Shown here one piece after another: positions 15,984 through 26,986 of a stretch of 64,000 bases of DNA. How positions within the stretch are numbered: position 1 is the first letter of the stretch; every line of letters starts with the position of its first letter. The position numbers and the translations under genes were made by a program. The stretch comes from Rhodobacter xanthinilyticus (GTDB lineage Bacteria; Pseudomonadota; Alphaproteobacteria; Rhodobacterales; Rhodobacteraceae), in NCBI RefSeq assembly GCF_001856665.1, contig NZ_CP017781.1:1328501-1392500 (forward strand), given 5' to 3'. The notes beneath the pieces were generated by a model, which was not told where the DNA came from, did no database searches, and saw nothing but the letters and a program-made list of their open reading frames with translations.

Positions 15984-18900
15984 ATGAAGATCGAACGCAA
16001 GTTCACGCAGGCCGACACCGGCGCCTATGGTGAGATCGCTTTCACCACGACCACCTCGGAGATCCGCAACCCCGATGGCAAGATCGTGTTCCGCAACGAT
16101 CAGGTCGAGGTGCCCGAGGGCTGGAGCCAGGTCGCCTCCGACGTTCTCGCGCAGAAATATTTCCGCAAGGCGGGCGTGCCGGCCGCGCGCAAACGCGTCG
16201 CCGAACAGGGCGTGCCCGAGTTCCTGTGGCGCTCGATCCCCGATGAAGAGGCGCTCGCCGCCCTGCCCGAAGAGGCGCGCTTCATCGGCGAGACCTCGGC
16301 CAAGCAGGTCTTCGACCGGCTCGCCGGCGCCTGGGCCTATTGGGGCTGGAAGGGCGGCTATTTCTCGTCCGAGGCGGATGCCCGCGCCTATTATGACGAG
16401 ATGCGCTTCATGCTGGCCGAACAGATGGCCGCGCCGAACTCGCCGCAATGGTTCAACACCGGCCTGCATTGGGCCTATGGCATCGACGGCCCGAGCCAGG
16501 GCCATTACTACGTCGATTTCAAGACCGGCGCGCTGACCAAATCGGCCTCGGCCTATGAACACCCGCAGCCCCATGCCTGCTTCATCCAATCGGTGAAGGA
16601 CGATCTCGTCGGCGAGGGCGGGATCATGGACCTCTGGGTGCGCGAGGCGCGGCTCTTCAAATACGGCTCGGGCACCGGCACCAACTTCTCCAGCCTGCGC
16701 GCCGAGGGCGAGCGGCTCTCGGGGGGCGGCAAATCCTCGGGGCTGATGGGCTTTCTGAAGATCGGCGACCGCGCGGCGGGGGCGATCAAATCGGGCGGCA
16801 CCACGCGGCGCGCGGCCAAGATGGTGATCTGCGACATGGATCACCCCGATATCGAGGCCTTCGTGAACTGGAAGGTGATCGAGGAGCAGAAGGTGGCCAG
16901 CCTCGTCGCGGGCTCGAAGATGCATGAGCGCGAGCTCAACAAGATCTTCGACGCGATCCGGGCGTTCGATGGCTCGGAGGCGGGCGCGACCGACCCGGCG
17001 GTGAACGAGGGGCTGAAAGCCGCGATCCGCTCGGCCAAGCGCGCGATGATCCCCGAGACCTATATCAACCGCGTGCTGCAATATGCCCGTCAGGGCTACA
17101 GCTCGATCGAATTCCCCACCTATGACACCGATTGGGACAGCGAGGCCTATATCTCGGTCTCGGGCCAGAATTCGAACAACTCGGTGCGCGTCACCAACGC
17201 GTTTCTCAAGGCGGTGAAGGACGATGCCGATTGGGAGCTGATCCGCCGCACCGACGGCAAGGTCGCCAAGACCGTCAAGGCGCGCGATCTGTGGGATCAG
17301 GTCGGCCATGCCGCCTGGGCCTGCGCCGACCCGGGGATCCAGTTCCACGACACGGTGAACGAGTGGCATACCTGCCCCGAGGACGGGCCGATCCGCGGCT
17401 CGAACCCCTGCTCGGAATACATGTTCCTCGACGACACGGCCTGCAACCTGGCCTCGATGAACCTGCTGACCTTCTACAAGGGTGGCAAATTCGACGCCGA
17501 TGCCTATGTCCATGCCACCCGGCTCTGGACGGTGACGCTCGAGATCTCGGTCACGATGGCGCAATTCCCCAGCCGCGAGATCGCGCAGCGCAGCTATGAT
17601 TTCCGCACGCTGGGGCTCGGCTACGCCAATATCGGCGGGCTTTTGATGACCATGGGCCTTGGCTATGACAGCGACGAGGGCCGGGCGCTCTGCGGCGCGC
17701 TCACCGCGGTGATGACCGGCGTGAGCTACGCCACCTCGGCCGAGATGGCGGGCGAGCTCGGGCCCTTCCCGGGCTATGCGAAGAACCGCGAGCATATGCT
17801 GCGGGTGATCCGCAACCACCGCACCGCGGCGCATGGCAAATCGAACGGCTATGAGGGGCTCGAGGTGAAACCCGTGCCGCTCGATCTGGGCAATTGCCCC
17901 GACCCGACGCTGACCGAACTCGCGCGCCACGCCTGGGACGAGGCGCTCGAGCTCGGCATGCAACACGGCTTCCGCAACGCGCAGGTCTCGGTGATCGCGC
18001 CGACCGGCACGATCGGCCTCGTGATGGATTGCGACACCACCGGCATCGAGCCCGATTTCGCGCTGGTGAAGTTCAAGAAACTCGCGGGCGGCGGCTATTT
18101 CAAGATCATCAACCGTTCGGTGCCGGCCGCCCTCGAGGCGCTGGGCTATCCCTCGAGCCAGATCGAGGAAATCATCGCCTATGCGGTGGGCCATGGCTCG
18201 CTTGGCAATTGCCCGGGGATCAACCACACCGCGCTGATCGGCCACGGCTTCGGCCCGCGCGAGATCGAGAAGATCGAAGCGGCGCTGCCCTCGGCTTTCG
18301 ACGTGCGCTTCGTCTTCAATCAATGGACGCTCGGCGAGGAATTCTGCGCCAAAACGCTCGGCATCCCGGTCGAGAAGCTCGCCGACCCGACCTTCGATCT
18401 CTTGCGCCACCTCGGCTTCACCAAGGCCCAGGTCGATGCCGCCAACGACCATGTCTGCGGCACGATGACCCTCGAGGGCGCGCCCTTCCTCAAGCCCGAG
18501 CATTACGTCGTCTTCGACTGCGCCAATGCCTGCGGCAAGAAGGGGCGCCGCTATCTCTCGGTCGAGAGCCATATCCGCATGATGGCCGCCGCGCAGAGCT
18601 TCATCTCGGGCGCGATCTCGAAGACGATCAACATGCCGAACTCCGCCTCGATCGAGGAGACGCTGGCGGCCTATGAGCTGAGCTGGTCGCTCGGCATCAA
18701 GGCCAATGCGCTCTACCGCGACGGCTCGAAGCTCAGCCAGCCGCTCGCCTCCGCGCTGGTCGAGGATGACGAGGAGGCCGAGGAGATCCTCGCCTCGGGC
18801 TCGCAGGCCGAGAAGGCCGCGACCTTGGCCGAGAAGATCGTCGAGAAGATCATCGTCAAGGAAATCGTCCGCTCGCATCGCGAGAAGCTGCCCGCGCGGC

Positions 18901-19667
18901 GCAAGGGCTATACCCAGAAGGCGGTGGTCGGCGGCCACAAGGTCTATCTGCGCACCGGCGAATATGACGATGGCTCGCTCGGCGAGATCTTCATCGACAT
19001 GCACAAGGAAGGCGCGGGCTTCCGCGCGATGATGAACAATTTCGCCATCGCGGTGTCGGTCGGGCTGCAATATGGCGTGCCGCTCGAGGAATTCGTCGAC
19101 GCCTTCACCTTCACCAAATTCGAGCCCGCGGGCATGGTGCAGGGCAATGACTCGATCAAGAACGCGACCTCGATCCTCGATTATGTGTTCCGCGAGCTGG
19201 CGGTGAGCTATCTCGACCGCACCGATCTGGCCCATGTCAAACCGCAAGGCGCGAGCTTTGACGAGCTCGGCGGTGGCAAGGACGAGGGCAAGCGCAACAT
19301 CAAGCCGGTGGAGGAAACCGCGGCGTCGAAATCGCTCGAAGTGCTGCGCCAGATCTCCTCGACGGGCTATCTGCGCAAGCGCCTGCCGCAGGAGCTGGTG
19401 GTGCTGCAAGGGGGGGCTGCGACCGCGCTCGCGGGCGGCGATCCGATCGCGGCGCTGAACACGCTCGTGCCGGAGACGGCGACGACGGTTTCGGTCACCG
19501 CGAGCACTTCGATCGCCTCGGGCGTGGTGGCGATGGATGCGCGCGCCAAGGCGAAGATGCAGGGCTATGAGGGCGAGGCCTGCGGCGAATGCGGCAACTA
19601 TACGCTCGTGCGCAACGGAACCTGCATGAAGTGCAACACCTGCGGCGGCACGAGCGGCTGTAGCTGA
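15984..19667 (+). CDS. nrdJ: Adenosylcobalamin-dependent (class II) ribonucleotide reductase
   Basis: Reduces ribonucleotides to deoxyribonucleotides using adenosylcobalamin to create the thiyl radical, so it works with or without oxygen. 1227 residues, the long vitamin-B12-dependent form. Landmarks: [15 protein letters not shown] near residue 155, [15 protein letters not shown], the active-site stretch [20 protein letters not shown] near residue 474, [30 protein letters not shown], and a C-terminal zinc-ribbon-like tail with six cysteines ([20 protein letters not shown]). Start ATG 15984 follows AGGGACAGGG; earlier in-frame starts would run through the NrdR boxes. It is followed at 74 bases by a small gene on the same strand. 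Confidence 0.96.
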   Translation: MKIERKFTQADTGAYGEIAFTTTTSEIRNPDGKIVFRNDQVEVPEGWSQVASDVLAQKYFRKAGVPAARKRVAEQGVPEFLWRSIPDEEALAALPEEARFIGETSAKQVFDRLAGAWAYWGWKGGYFSSEADARAYYDEMRFMLAEQMAAPNSPQWFNTGLHWAYGIDGPSQGHYYVDFKTGALTKSASAYEHPQPHACFIQSVKDDLVGEGGIMDLWVREARLFKYGSGTGTNFSSLRAEGERLSGGGKSSGLMGFLKIGDRAAGAIKSGGTTRRAAKMVICDMDHPDIEAFVNWKVIEEQKVASLVAGSKMHERELNKIFDAIRAFDGSEAGATDPAVNEGLKAAIRSAKRAMIPETYINRVLQYARQGYSSIEFPTYDTDWDSEAYISVSGQNSNNSVRVTNAFLKAVKDDADWELIRRTDGKVAKTVKARDLWDQVGHAAWACADPGIQFHDTVNEWHTCPEDGPIRGSNPCSEYMFLDDTACNLASMNLLTFYKGGKFDADAYVHATRLWTVTLEISVTMAQFPSREIAQRSYDFRTLGLGYANIGGLLMTMGLGYDSDEGRALCGALTAVMTGVSYATSAEMAGELGPFPGYAKNREHMLRVIRNHRTAAHGKSNGYEGLEVKPVPLDLGNCPDPTLTELARHAWDEALELGMQHGFRNAQVSVIAPTGTIGLVMDCDTTGIEPDFALVKFKKLAGGGYFKIINRSVPAALEALGYPSSQIEEIIAYAVGHGSLGNCPGINHTALIGHGFGPREIEKIEAALPSAFDVRFVFNQWTLGEEFCAKTLGIPVEKLADPTFDLLRHLGFTKAQVDAANDHVCGTMTLEGAPFLKPEHYVVFDCANACGKKGRRYLSVESHIRMMAAAQSFISGAISKTINMPNSASIEETLAAYELSWSLGIKANALYRDGSKLSQPLASALVEDDEEAEEILASGSQAEKAATLAEKIVEKIIVKEIVRSHREKLPARRKGYTQKAVVGGHKVYLRTGEYDDGSLGEIFIDMHKEGAGFRAMMNNFAIAVSVGLQYGVPLEEFVDAFTFTKFEPAGMVQGNDSIKNATSILDYVFRELAVSYLDRTDLAHVKPQGASFDELGGGKDEGKRNIKPVEETAASKSLEVLRQISSTGYLRKRLPQELVVLQGGAATALAGGDPIAALNTLVPETATTVSVTASTSIASGVVAMDARAKAKMQGYEGEACGECGNYTLVRNGTCMKCNTCGGTSGCS

Positions 19668-19740
19668 TCCGCGCAAGGGTCGGAAATCAATGAAACTTTC
19701 CGCGCGGGGGGGCTCGCGCGGGTGGCTAACGGAGGGCTCG

Positions 19741-19989
19741 GTGGAGCTGATCGTCGGAAATAAACGTGTCACGGTTCAGGCGCTGCGGCGGATCCCCGGC
19801 GGGATCGAGGCGCAGTTGGTGGGCGAGGCGCTGACCTCGGTGCTCGATGCGACCTTTCGTGGCGGCGCCTCGATCGAGGTGATCGGCGGCGATCTCGATC
19901 ACCATGCGCTCGACGTGACCGATATCCGTATGGCGGGGGCCTCGACCACCGTCACGCTGCTCAGCGGCGGGCGTCAGGCGCTGCATTGA
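19741..19989 (+). CDS. Small uncharacterised protein after nrdJ
   Basis: I do not recognise this 82-residue protein. It begins MELIVGNKRVTVQALRRIPG (GTG start) and has alternating hydrophobic/polar strands (IEAQLVGEALTSVLDATF, IEVIGGDLDHHALDVTDIRM, STTVTLLSGGRQALH) that suggest a small beta-rich fold. GGAGG lies 5 bases before the GTG, better than the alternative ATG at 19690, which has no clear ribosome binding site. It lies downstream of nrdJ and upstream of a strong terminator, so it may share the nrdJ transcript. Confidence 0.6.
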   Translation: MELIVGNKRVTVQALRRIPGGIEAQLVGEALTSVLDATFRGGASIEVIGGDLDHHALDVTDIRMAGASTTVTLLSGGRQALH

Positions 19990-20081
19990 GATCCGGGGCG
20001 GGTGCGCTCGCCCCAGACGTCGAGAAGGCCCAGGCAACAAACGGCTCGGGCGGTCAAGGAATGAGCCTGATCGACGAGACT

Positions 20082-20120
20082 GGCCCCCTTCGGCAACGGA
20101 GGGGGCCGATTTCGGTTTGG
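20082..20120 (+). terminator. Terminator after the nrdJ unit
   Basis: GGCCCCCTTCG (20082-20092) pairs with CGGAGGGGGCC (20097-20107), an 11-bp stem with one G-T pair closing a GCAA tetraloop, followed by GATTTCGGTTTGG. It separates the nrdJ unit from the convergent chemoreceptor gene. Confidence 0.7.
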
Positions 20121-20190
20121 CGGGGCGCTGGCCGTTTGGCACGCGCGCCCGGATGCGGGGCCCGTGGCGCGTGCGCGGGGGGGGGCGCGG

Positions 20191-22149
20191 TCAGGACGCG
20201 AGGCGCATGGCGCGGGCCTCGGCGTCGATCGTGAAGACCGCGCTGAGCTGTTTGAGGGCGCGGGCCTGGGCCAGCAGGGCCTGAACGGCGGCGGAGTTTT
20301 CCTCGAACATCGCGGCGTTTTGCTGGGTGACCTGATCGAGCTGGTTCACCGCCGTCGTGACCTCCGAGATGCCCACCGATTGCTCGGCGGCGGAGGCGGC
20401 GATGGTCTTGATGACGCTGTCGAGTTCCGAGACCAGATCGCCGATTGCGCCGAGCGCGTCATCGGATTGGCTCGCCAGCGTCACGCCCGATTTGACCTGC
20501 GCTTCGGAGGTGCTGATCAGCTCGGCGATTTCGCGCGCGGCCTCGGAGGAGCGTTGCGCCAGCGCGCGGACCTCGGAGGCGACGACCGCGAAGCCGCGGC
20601 CGGATTCGCCCGCCCGCGCGGCCTCCACCCCGGCGTTGAGCGCAAGGAGGTTGGTCTGGAAGGCGATATCGTCGATCACGCTGGTGATCCGCGAGATCTT
20701 TTCCGAGCTGTGGGCGATGTCGTTCATCGCGGTCAGGGTCTGTTTCACGACATCGCGCCCGAGCGCGGTCTTGTCGCGGGTCTTGCCCACCGCGCGGGCG
20801 GCATTGCGCGCGCCGTCGGCCGAGCTGTCGACCGAGGCGGCGATCTCGTTCATCGCGGCGGCGGTTTCCTCGAGCGAGGCGGCCTGGGTCTCGGTGCGCC
20901 GGCCAAGCTCGGTCGAGGCGTTGTTCAGGCTGGCGGCTTCCGACTGGATCTCGTCGCCGGTCTCGATGATCGCGCCGGCGAGTTCGGCAAAGCGGGTCAC
21001 GGCGGCGTTGAAATCGACGCGCAGCTGTTCATAGCCCGGCGGGAAGCTCTCGACGATCGCAACGGTCAGATCGCCCTCGGACATCGCCTTGAGATTTGCC
21101 GCAAGGGTGGTGACCACGCGTTCTTGCTCGCGCATCTGCGCCTCGCGCTCGACCTCGGCGGCGGCGCGGGCCGCTTCGCGGTCGCGCAGTGCCTCGGCCT
21201 CTTGCCGGCGGCGGTCCTCCTGGGCGGCGGCCTCGCGCTGGCGCAGCTCTTCCTCGCGCGCCTGGGCGGCCTGTTCAGCGCGGCGCATCTCTTCATCCTT
21301 CTCGCGCCGGCTTTCCTCCAGCGCCTGCTTCTCGATCAGCGCCGCGCGGAACGTGTCGATCGCGCGCGCCATGTCGCCGATATCGCTGCGCGCGCTGGTG
21401 AAGGGCACCGCGCTCGCCGCATCGCCCGCGGTCATCGAGCCCATGCGGCGGATGATCGCCTCGAGCGGGATCGTCACGCTGCGCGCCAGCAGCGTCGAGA
21501 TCAGCATCAGCACCGCCACCGCCCCCGCCAGCGCCCCGAGCGAGATCTTGCGCAGATGGGCCAGTGCGGCCTCGATATCGGAGACATAGGAGCCGGTGCC
21601 CACGACCCAGCCCCAGGGCTCATAGATCCGCACGAAGCCGAGCTTCATCTCGGTCTCGGTCGAGCCGGGTTTGGTGAAGTAATAGCGCAACATGCCGCTG
21701 CCCTTGGCCTCGACCAGCTTCAGCATCTCGACGAAAATCGGCGTGCCCTTGGCATCGACATAATCTAGCTTGTTGGTGTTGACCCAATCGGGCTGCGTCG
21801 GGTGGACGAGCATGACGCCCTTGGTATCGAGGGCATAGAAATAGCCGCTGTCGGCGAAGGTCATCGCGGTGAGTTGCAACCGCGCCTCGGCCTGCGCCTG
21901 TTCGAGCGTTATCGTCCCGCTATCGACCTCGTCTTGCAGATGCGCGAGCGCGCTGATCGCGGTATCGGTGACATCGCTCAGATGGGTCTCGCGCATGTCA
22001 TAGGCGTTGCTCACCGCGAGTTTCAGAAGCCCCTCGGACAGGCCGGCGAGCGCGAGCGCGGCGATGAGGACGATGGCGTAGATCCGGGCAGGAATCCGGT
22101 AGAGTTTCGACAGCCTTATCGGTATTCCCTTTTCGTTCAGCTTCGACAC
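20191..22149 (-). CDS. Methyl-accepting chemotaxis protein with periplasmic Cache domain
   Basis: A transmembrane chemoreceptor. With the GTG start at 22149 it has 652 residues. TM1 is [20 protein letters not shown] (about 23-42). The periplasmic region about 43-185 is a single Cache_2 type ([30 protein letters not shown]). TM2 is near 192-212, then HAMP and a 60-residue Glu/Arg/Ala-rich coiled coil. The signalling domain has the hairpin tip [20 protein letters not shown] and [20 protein letters not shown]. No C-terminal CheR pentapeptide is seen. The start is uncertain: the frame stays open further upstream, but that sequence includes the terminator of the TRAP gene. Its position downstream of a TRAP binding protein suggests, but does not prove, taxis to an organic acid. 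Confidence 0.88.
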   Translation of the reverse strand: MSKLNEKGIPIRLSKLYRIPARIYAIVLIAALALAGLSEGLLKLAVSNAYDMRETHLSDVTDTAISALAHLQDEVDSGTITLEQAQAEARLQLTAMTFADSGYFYALDTKGVMLVHPTQPDWVNTNKLDYVDAKGTPIFVEMLKLVEAKGSGMLRYYFTKPGSTETEMKLGFVRIYEPWGWVVGTGSYVSDIEAALAHLRKISLGALAGAVAVLMLISTLLARSVTIPLEAIIRRMGSMTAGDAASAVPFTSARSDIGDMARAIDTFRAALIEKQALEESRREKDEEMRRAEQAAQAREEELRQREAAAQEDRRRQEAEALRDREAARAAAEVEREAQMREQERVVTTLAANLKAMSEGDLTVAIVESFPPGYEQLRVDFNAAVTRFAELAGAIIETGDEIQSEAASLNNASTELGRRTETQAASLEETAAAMNEIAASVDSSADGARNAARAVGKTRDKTALGRDVVKQTLTAMNDIAHSSEKISRITSVIDDIAFQTNLLALNAGVEAARAGESGRGFAVVASEVRALAQRSSEAAREIAELISTSEAQVKSGVTLASQSDDALGAIGDLVSELDSVIKTIAASAAEQSVGISEVTTAVNQLDQVTQQNAAMFEENSAAVQALLAQARALKQLSAVFTIDAEARAMRLAS

Positions 22150-22184
22150 TAAATCCAAGGGATGAAACAAAGGTTTCTGGAATG

Positions 22185-22213
22185 AAAAAACCGGCCAGCG
22201 CGGGGCTGGCCGG
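22185..22213 (-). terminator. Terminator of the first TRAP binding-protein gene
   Basis: On the minus strand, CCGGCCAGCCCCGCGCTGGCCGG forms a perfect GC-rich hairpin (22213-22191) followed by TTTTTT (22190-22185). It lies 26 bases beyond the stop at 22239 and upstream of the chemoreceptor start. Confidence 0.85.
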
Positions 22214-22238
22214 GGTAACATCTTGAAATTCGGATGTT

Positions 22239-23439
<1,201 letters not shown>

Positions 23440-23473
23440 GAGCGTTTGCGCAAGAAAGTTGCGTGCGCGGGCG

Positions 23474-23509
23474 TAAAAAGCAACCGGCCGGGCGCTCGGG
23501 CCCGGCCGG
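23474..23509 (-). terminator. Terminator of TRAP copy 2
   Basis: On the minus strand a 10-bp stem CCGGCCGGGC/GCCCGGCCGG (23509-23484) is followed by TTGCTTTTT (23482-23474). It ends the upstream TRAP gene and insulates the promoter of copy 1. Confidence 0.8.
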
Positions 23510-23533
23510 AAGGCATCTGCAAGGCGGGGCGGC

Positions 23534-24649
<1,116 letters not shown>

Positions 24650-24821
24650 TCAGTGGATGCCGGCGGGAAACGGGAGGTCCGCCGGGCGCCGCAACCCTCT
24701 CACCGCGCGCGGGCGGTGTCCAGACCGATCCGTGCAAATCTCGCGATATCTGCGCAATAAACGGTCGTGCGGGGCGGGCTGTGCGCAGTCGCCGTAGGGG
24801 GGGCGGGGCGGGGGAGGGGGC

Positions 24822-25649
24822 TCAGCCGCGGCTGTCGGGCAAGGCGATGCGCGCGACCTGTTCGGCGATCGGGTCGACCGAGAGCGGATGGGTCTCGCCC
24901 GAATGGTCCTCGGGGCGCCCCAGATCCTGCCAGCGGCCGTTCTTGAAGATCTCGAGCGCGCCGAATTTCGCCTTGTAGCCCATCTTGCGCGAGCCCGGCA
25001 CCCAATAGCCGAGATAGACGTAAGGCAGGCCCGCGCGCCGCGCGATCTCGACATGGTCGAGCACGAGATAGGTGCCGAGGCTGTCGTCGATCCGGTCGGG
25101 CTCATAGAAGCTGTAGACCATGCTCAGCCCGTCATCGAGCACATCGGTCAGGCAGACAGCGGTGAGCGCGCGGGTGTTGCCCGGGCTCGCCTCGGTCTCG
25201 CGATATTCGACGACGCGGGTCTTGACCGGGGTCTCCTCGATCATCGCGGCGAATTCGAAGATATCCATGTCGGCCATGCCGCCATCAGCGTGGCGGTGGT
25301 CGAGATAGCGGCGGAAGAGCGCGAATTGTTCCTCGGTGGCCCAGGGGCTGGTGGCGGTGCGCGCGAGGTCCGCGTTGCGGCGCAGGACCCGGCGCTGGGT
25401 GCGCGAGGGGGTGAAATCGGCGACCCGGATCCGCGCCGAGAGGCAGGCCATGCAATCGGCGCAGGACGGCCGGTAGAGCACGTTTTGCGAGCGCCGGAAG
25501 CCCTGGCGCGAGAGCGCGTTGTTGAGCTTGTCCGCCCCGTCGCCCTGCAGCGCCGTGAACAATTTGCGCTCCGCCCGGCCCTCGAGATAGGGGCAGGCTT
25601 GCGGCGCGGTCACGTAGAACTGTGGGGCCAGCGGGAGGGAATGACGCAT
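24822..25649 (-). CDS. bpt: Aspartate/glutamate leucyltransferase (Bpt)
   Basis: Transfers leucine from Leu-tRNA to proteins with N-terminal Asp or Glu, making them N-degrons for ClpAPS. 275 residues. The N-terminal domain has the cysteine cluster [15 protein letters not shown], and the C-terminal acyltransferase region has [14 protein letters not shown] and [23 protein letters not shown] 25649 is used ([20 protein letters not shown]). Monocistronic. An Ate-type arginyl specificity is less likely given the bacterial origin. Confidence 0.92.
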   Translation of the reverse strand: MRHSLPLAPQFYVTAPQACPYLEGRAERKLFTALQGDGADKLNNALSRQGFRRSQNVLYRPSCADCMACLSARIRVADFTPSRTQRRVLRRNADLARTATSPWATEEQFALFRRYLDHRHADGGMADMDIFEFAAMIEETPVKTRVVEYRETEASPGNTRALTAVCLTDVLDDGLSMVYSFYEPDRIDDSLGTYLVLDHVEIARRAGLPYVYLGYWVPGSRKMGYKAKFGALEIFKNGRWQDLGRPEDHSGETHPLSVDPIAEQVARIALPDSRG

Positions 25650-25862
25650 GAAACGGGCTTCGTGAGGGTCGGCCGGTTGAGGCTATCAAGAAGCCCGCGC
25701 CGCGCCAAGTCTTTTGCTCTGCGGCTAATCTAGGCGCGCGGGCGCGGCGTTCAAGCGGCACCAAAGGCGGCATTTTCGCGCTATTTGAGGCGGGTTTTCA
25801 GAAAAATGCCGCCCGCGCGGGGGCGCGGACGGCGAAAAGGGCGCGAGGGGCGCGGAGAGGGC

Positions 25863-26321
25863 TCAGGCGCGCGGGGCCTGGCCGTCGGCGTCGGTCGCCT
25901 GCTCGGGCATGGCGGGCGGGGCGGCGGCGGCGCGGGCGCGTTCATCCATGTATTGGTCGAACTCGGCCTTGTCGCGGGCCTCGCGCAGGCGCTGCAGGAA
26001 GGCTTCGAAATCGCCCTGTTCGCGCTCGAGCCGGGCCAGGGTCTCGGCCTTGTAGGCCTCGAAGGCGCTGTTGCCGGTCGGGCGTAGCACGGTGAAGCCC
26101 GTCTGCGGGCCGCAGGCCATCCGCCCGCGTTTGCAGCCCTTCCCGAAACGGCCGGTGATCAGGATGAAGCCCAGCACCACGAGGCCGAGCGGCCCCGCGA
26201 AGATGAACGAGCCGACCATGACCACGATCCACGAGATCGGGCCGCGGGCGTCGAGCCAGTCGAGCGCGCGCCGAAGAGGGCCCGGGCGGGCGTCGGCAGG
26301 GGTATAGGCGTAGGCGGACAT
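25863..26321 (-). CDS. DUF2852 family membrane protein
   Basis: 152 residues of unknown function. One hydrophobic region (ISWIVVMVGSFIFAGPLGLVVLGFILITG, about residues 29-57) can form one or two membrane segments. The rest is a charged, helical C-terminal half (ARLEREQGDFEAFLQRLREARDKAEFDQYMDERAR) with the family's heptad-rich character, then a low-complexity tail. GGAGG lies 6 bases before ATG 26321, so an in-frame ATG at 26354, inside the operator, is not needed. Its promoter carries two related operators. Confidence 0.82.
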   Translation of the reverse strand: MSAYAYTPADARPGPLRRALDWLDARGPISWIVVMVGSFIFAGPLGLVVLGFILITGRFGKGCKRGRMACGPQTGFTVLRPTGNSAFEAYKAETLARLEREQGDFEAFLQRLREARDKAEFDQYMDERARAAAAPPAMPEQATDADGQAPRA

Positions 26322-26335
26322 GGGAACCTCCAAGA

Positions 26336-26358
26336 CAATGTGAACCGTCTTCACATTG
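26336..26358 (-). promoter_or_regulatory. Operator 1 of the DUF2852 gene
   Basis: CAATGTGAA-CCGTC-TTCACATTG, a perfect 9-bp inverted repeat with a 5-base centre, lying over the predicted transcription start. It shares TGTGAA-N5-TTYACA with operator 2. A regulator bound here would block transcription. Confidence 0.7.
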
Positions 26359-26359
26359 G

Positions 26360-26389
26360 ATCATATGGGCAGGCCGCCGCGCCGATCAA
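26360..26389 (-). promoter_or_regulatory. Promoter of the DUF2852 gene
   Basis: On the minus strand TTGATC (26389-26384), an 18-base spacer and TATGAT (26365-26360), close to consensus. Operator 2 is immediately upstream of the -35 and operator 1 covers the start. Confidence 0.65.
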
Positions 26390-26393
26390 GAGG

Positions 26394-26414
26394 GATGTGA
26401 ATGTTTTTTACATC
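26394..26414 (-). promoter_or_regulatory. Operator 2 of the DUF2852 gene
   Basis: GATGTGAA-TGTTT-TTTACATC, the same TGTGAA-N5-TTYACA pattern as operator 1, with one mismatched pair. Centre-to-centre distance to operator 1 is 57 bases. It abuts the -35. Confidence 0.6.
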
Positions 26415-26429
26415 GCGCCCGGGCCGCGC

Positions 26430-26897
26430 TCATTCGGTGAAATCGGCGATCTCGGCGCCGGTCACGCGCAAAAGATCCGCCGGCGCGATGTCGAAGAGAT
26501 GCCGCGGCGTGCCGGCGGCGGCGAAGACCCGATCAAACGCGCACAGCCGCGGGTCGAGATAGCTGCGCACCGGCGCCAGATGCCCGAGCGGCGCGACCCC
26601 GCCGATCGCAAAGCCGGTCTCGGCGCGGATCAGCCCGGCATCGGCCTTGCCGAGCGCCTGACCGGCGACGGCGCTGGCCTTTTCGGCGCTGACCCGGTTG
26701 CCGCCCGCCGTCAGGAACAGCACGACATGCCCGCTCGTCTCGCCGCGGAAGATGATCGACTTGACGATCTGGTCGAGCCCGCAGCCCACCGCCGCCGCCG
26801 CCTCCTCGGCGGTGCGCGCCGCGCCCACTTCGCGGATCTCGCTCGAAAGCCCCGCCGCCGCCAGTGCCTCGGCCACCCGTTTGAGAGATTTGCTCAT
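26430..26897 (-). CDS. YbaK/ProX-type aminoacyl-tRNA deacylase domain protein
   Basis: 155 residues with the YbaK fold, a family that hydrolyses mischarged tRNA (e.g. Cys- or Ala-tRNA-Pro). Motifs: TAEEAAAAVGCGLDQIVKSIIF (the Lys is conserved in the active site), RVSAEKAS and FAIGGVAPLGH (the glycine-rich GXXXP loop). I use ATG 26897 with GGAGG 6 bases upstream. It is divergent from glnE, with 89 bases between start codons. Which tRNA it edits is not predictable. Confidence 0.85.
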   Translation of the reverse strand: MSKSLKRVAEALAAAGLSSEIREVGAARTAEEAAAAVGCGLDQIVKSIIFRGETSGHVVLFLTAGGNRVSAEKASAVAGQALGKADAGLIRAETGFAIGGVAPLGHLAPVRSYLDPRLCAFDRVFAAAGTPRHLFDIAPADLLRVTGAEIADFTE

Positions 26898-26986
26898 TCT
26901 CGTCCTCCGATTGCCCCTTGCTAGGCCGCCCCGGGCCGCGAGGGAAGCCCCATTGACCGCGCCGGGGCGCGCGGTAGTCTGGCGCC

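Noticed and set aside
15885..19772. 1295-codon open frame antisense to nrdJ
   Set aside because: An effect of high GC and biased third positions; it mirrors nrdJ codons, lacks domains and has no ribosome binding site.
26336..26414. CRP, FNR or PpsR sites upstream of the DUF2852 gene
   Set aside because: Spacing between half-sites differs from all three consensus patterns by one or more bases.
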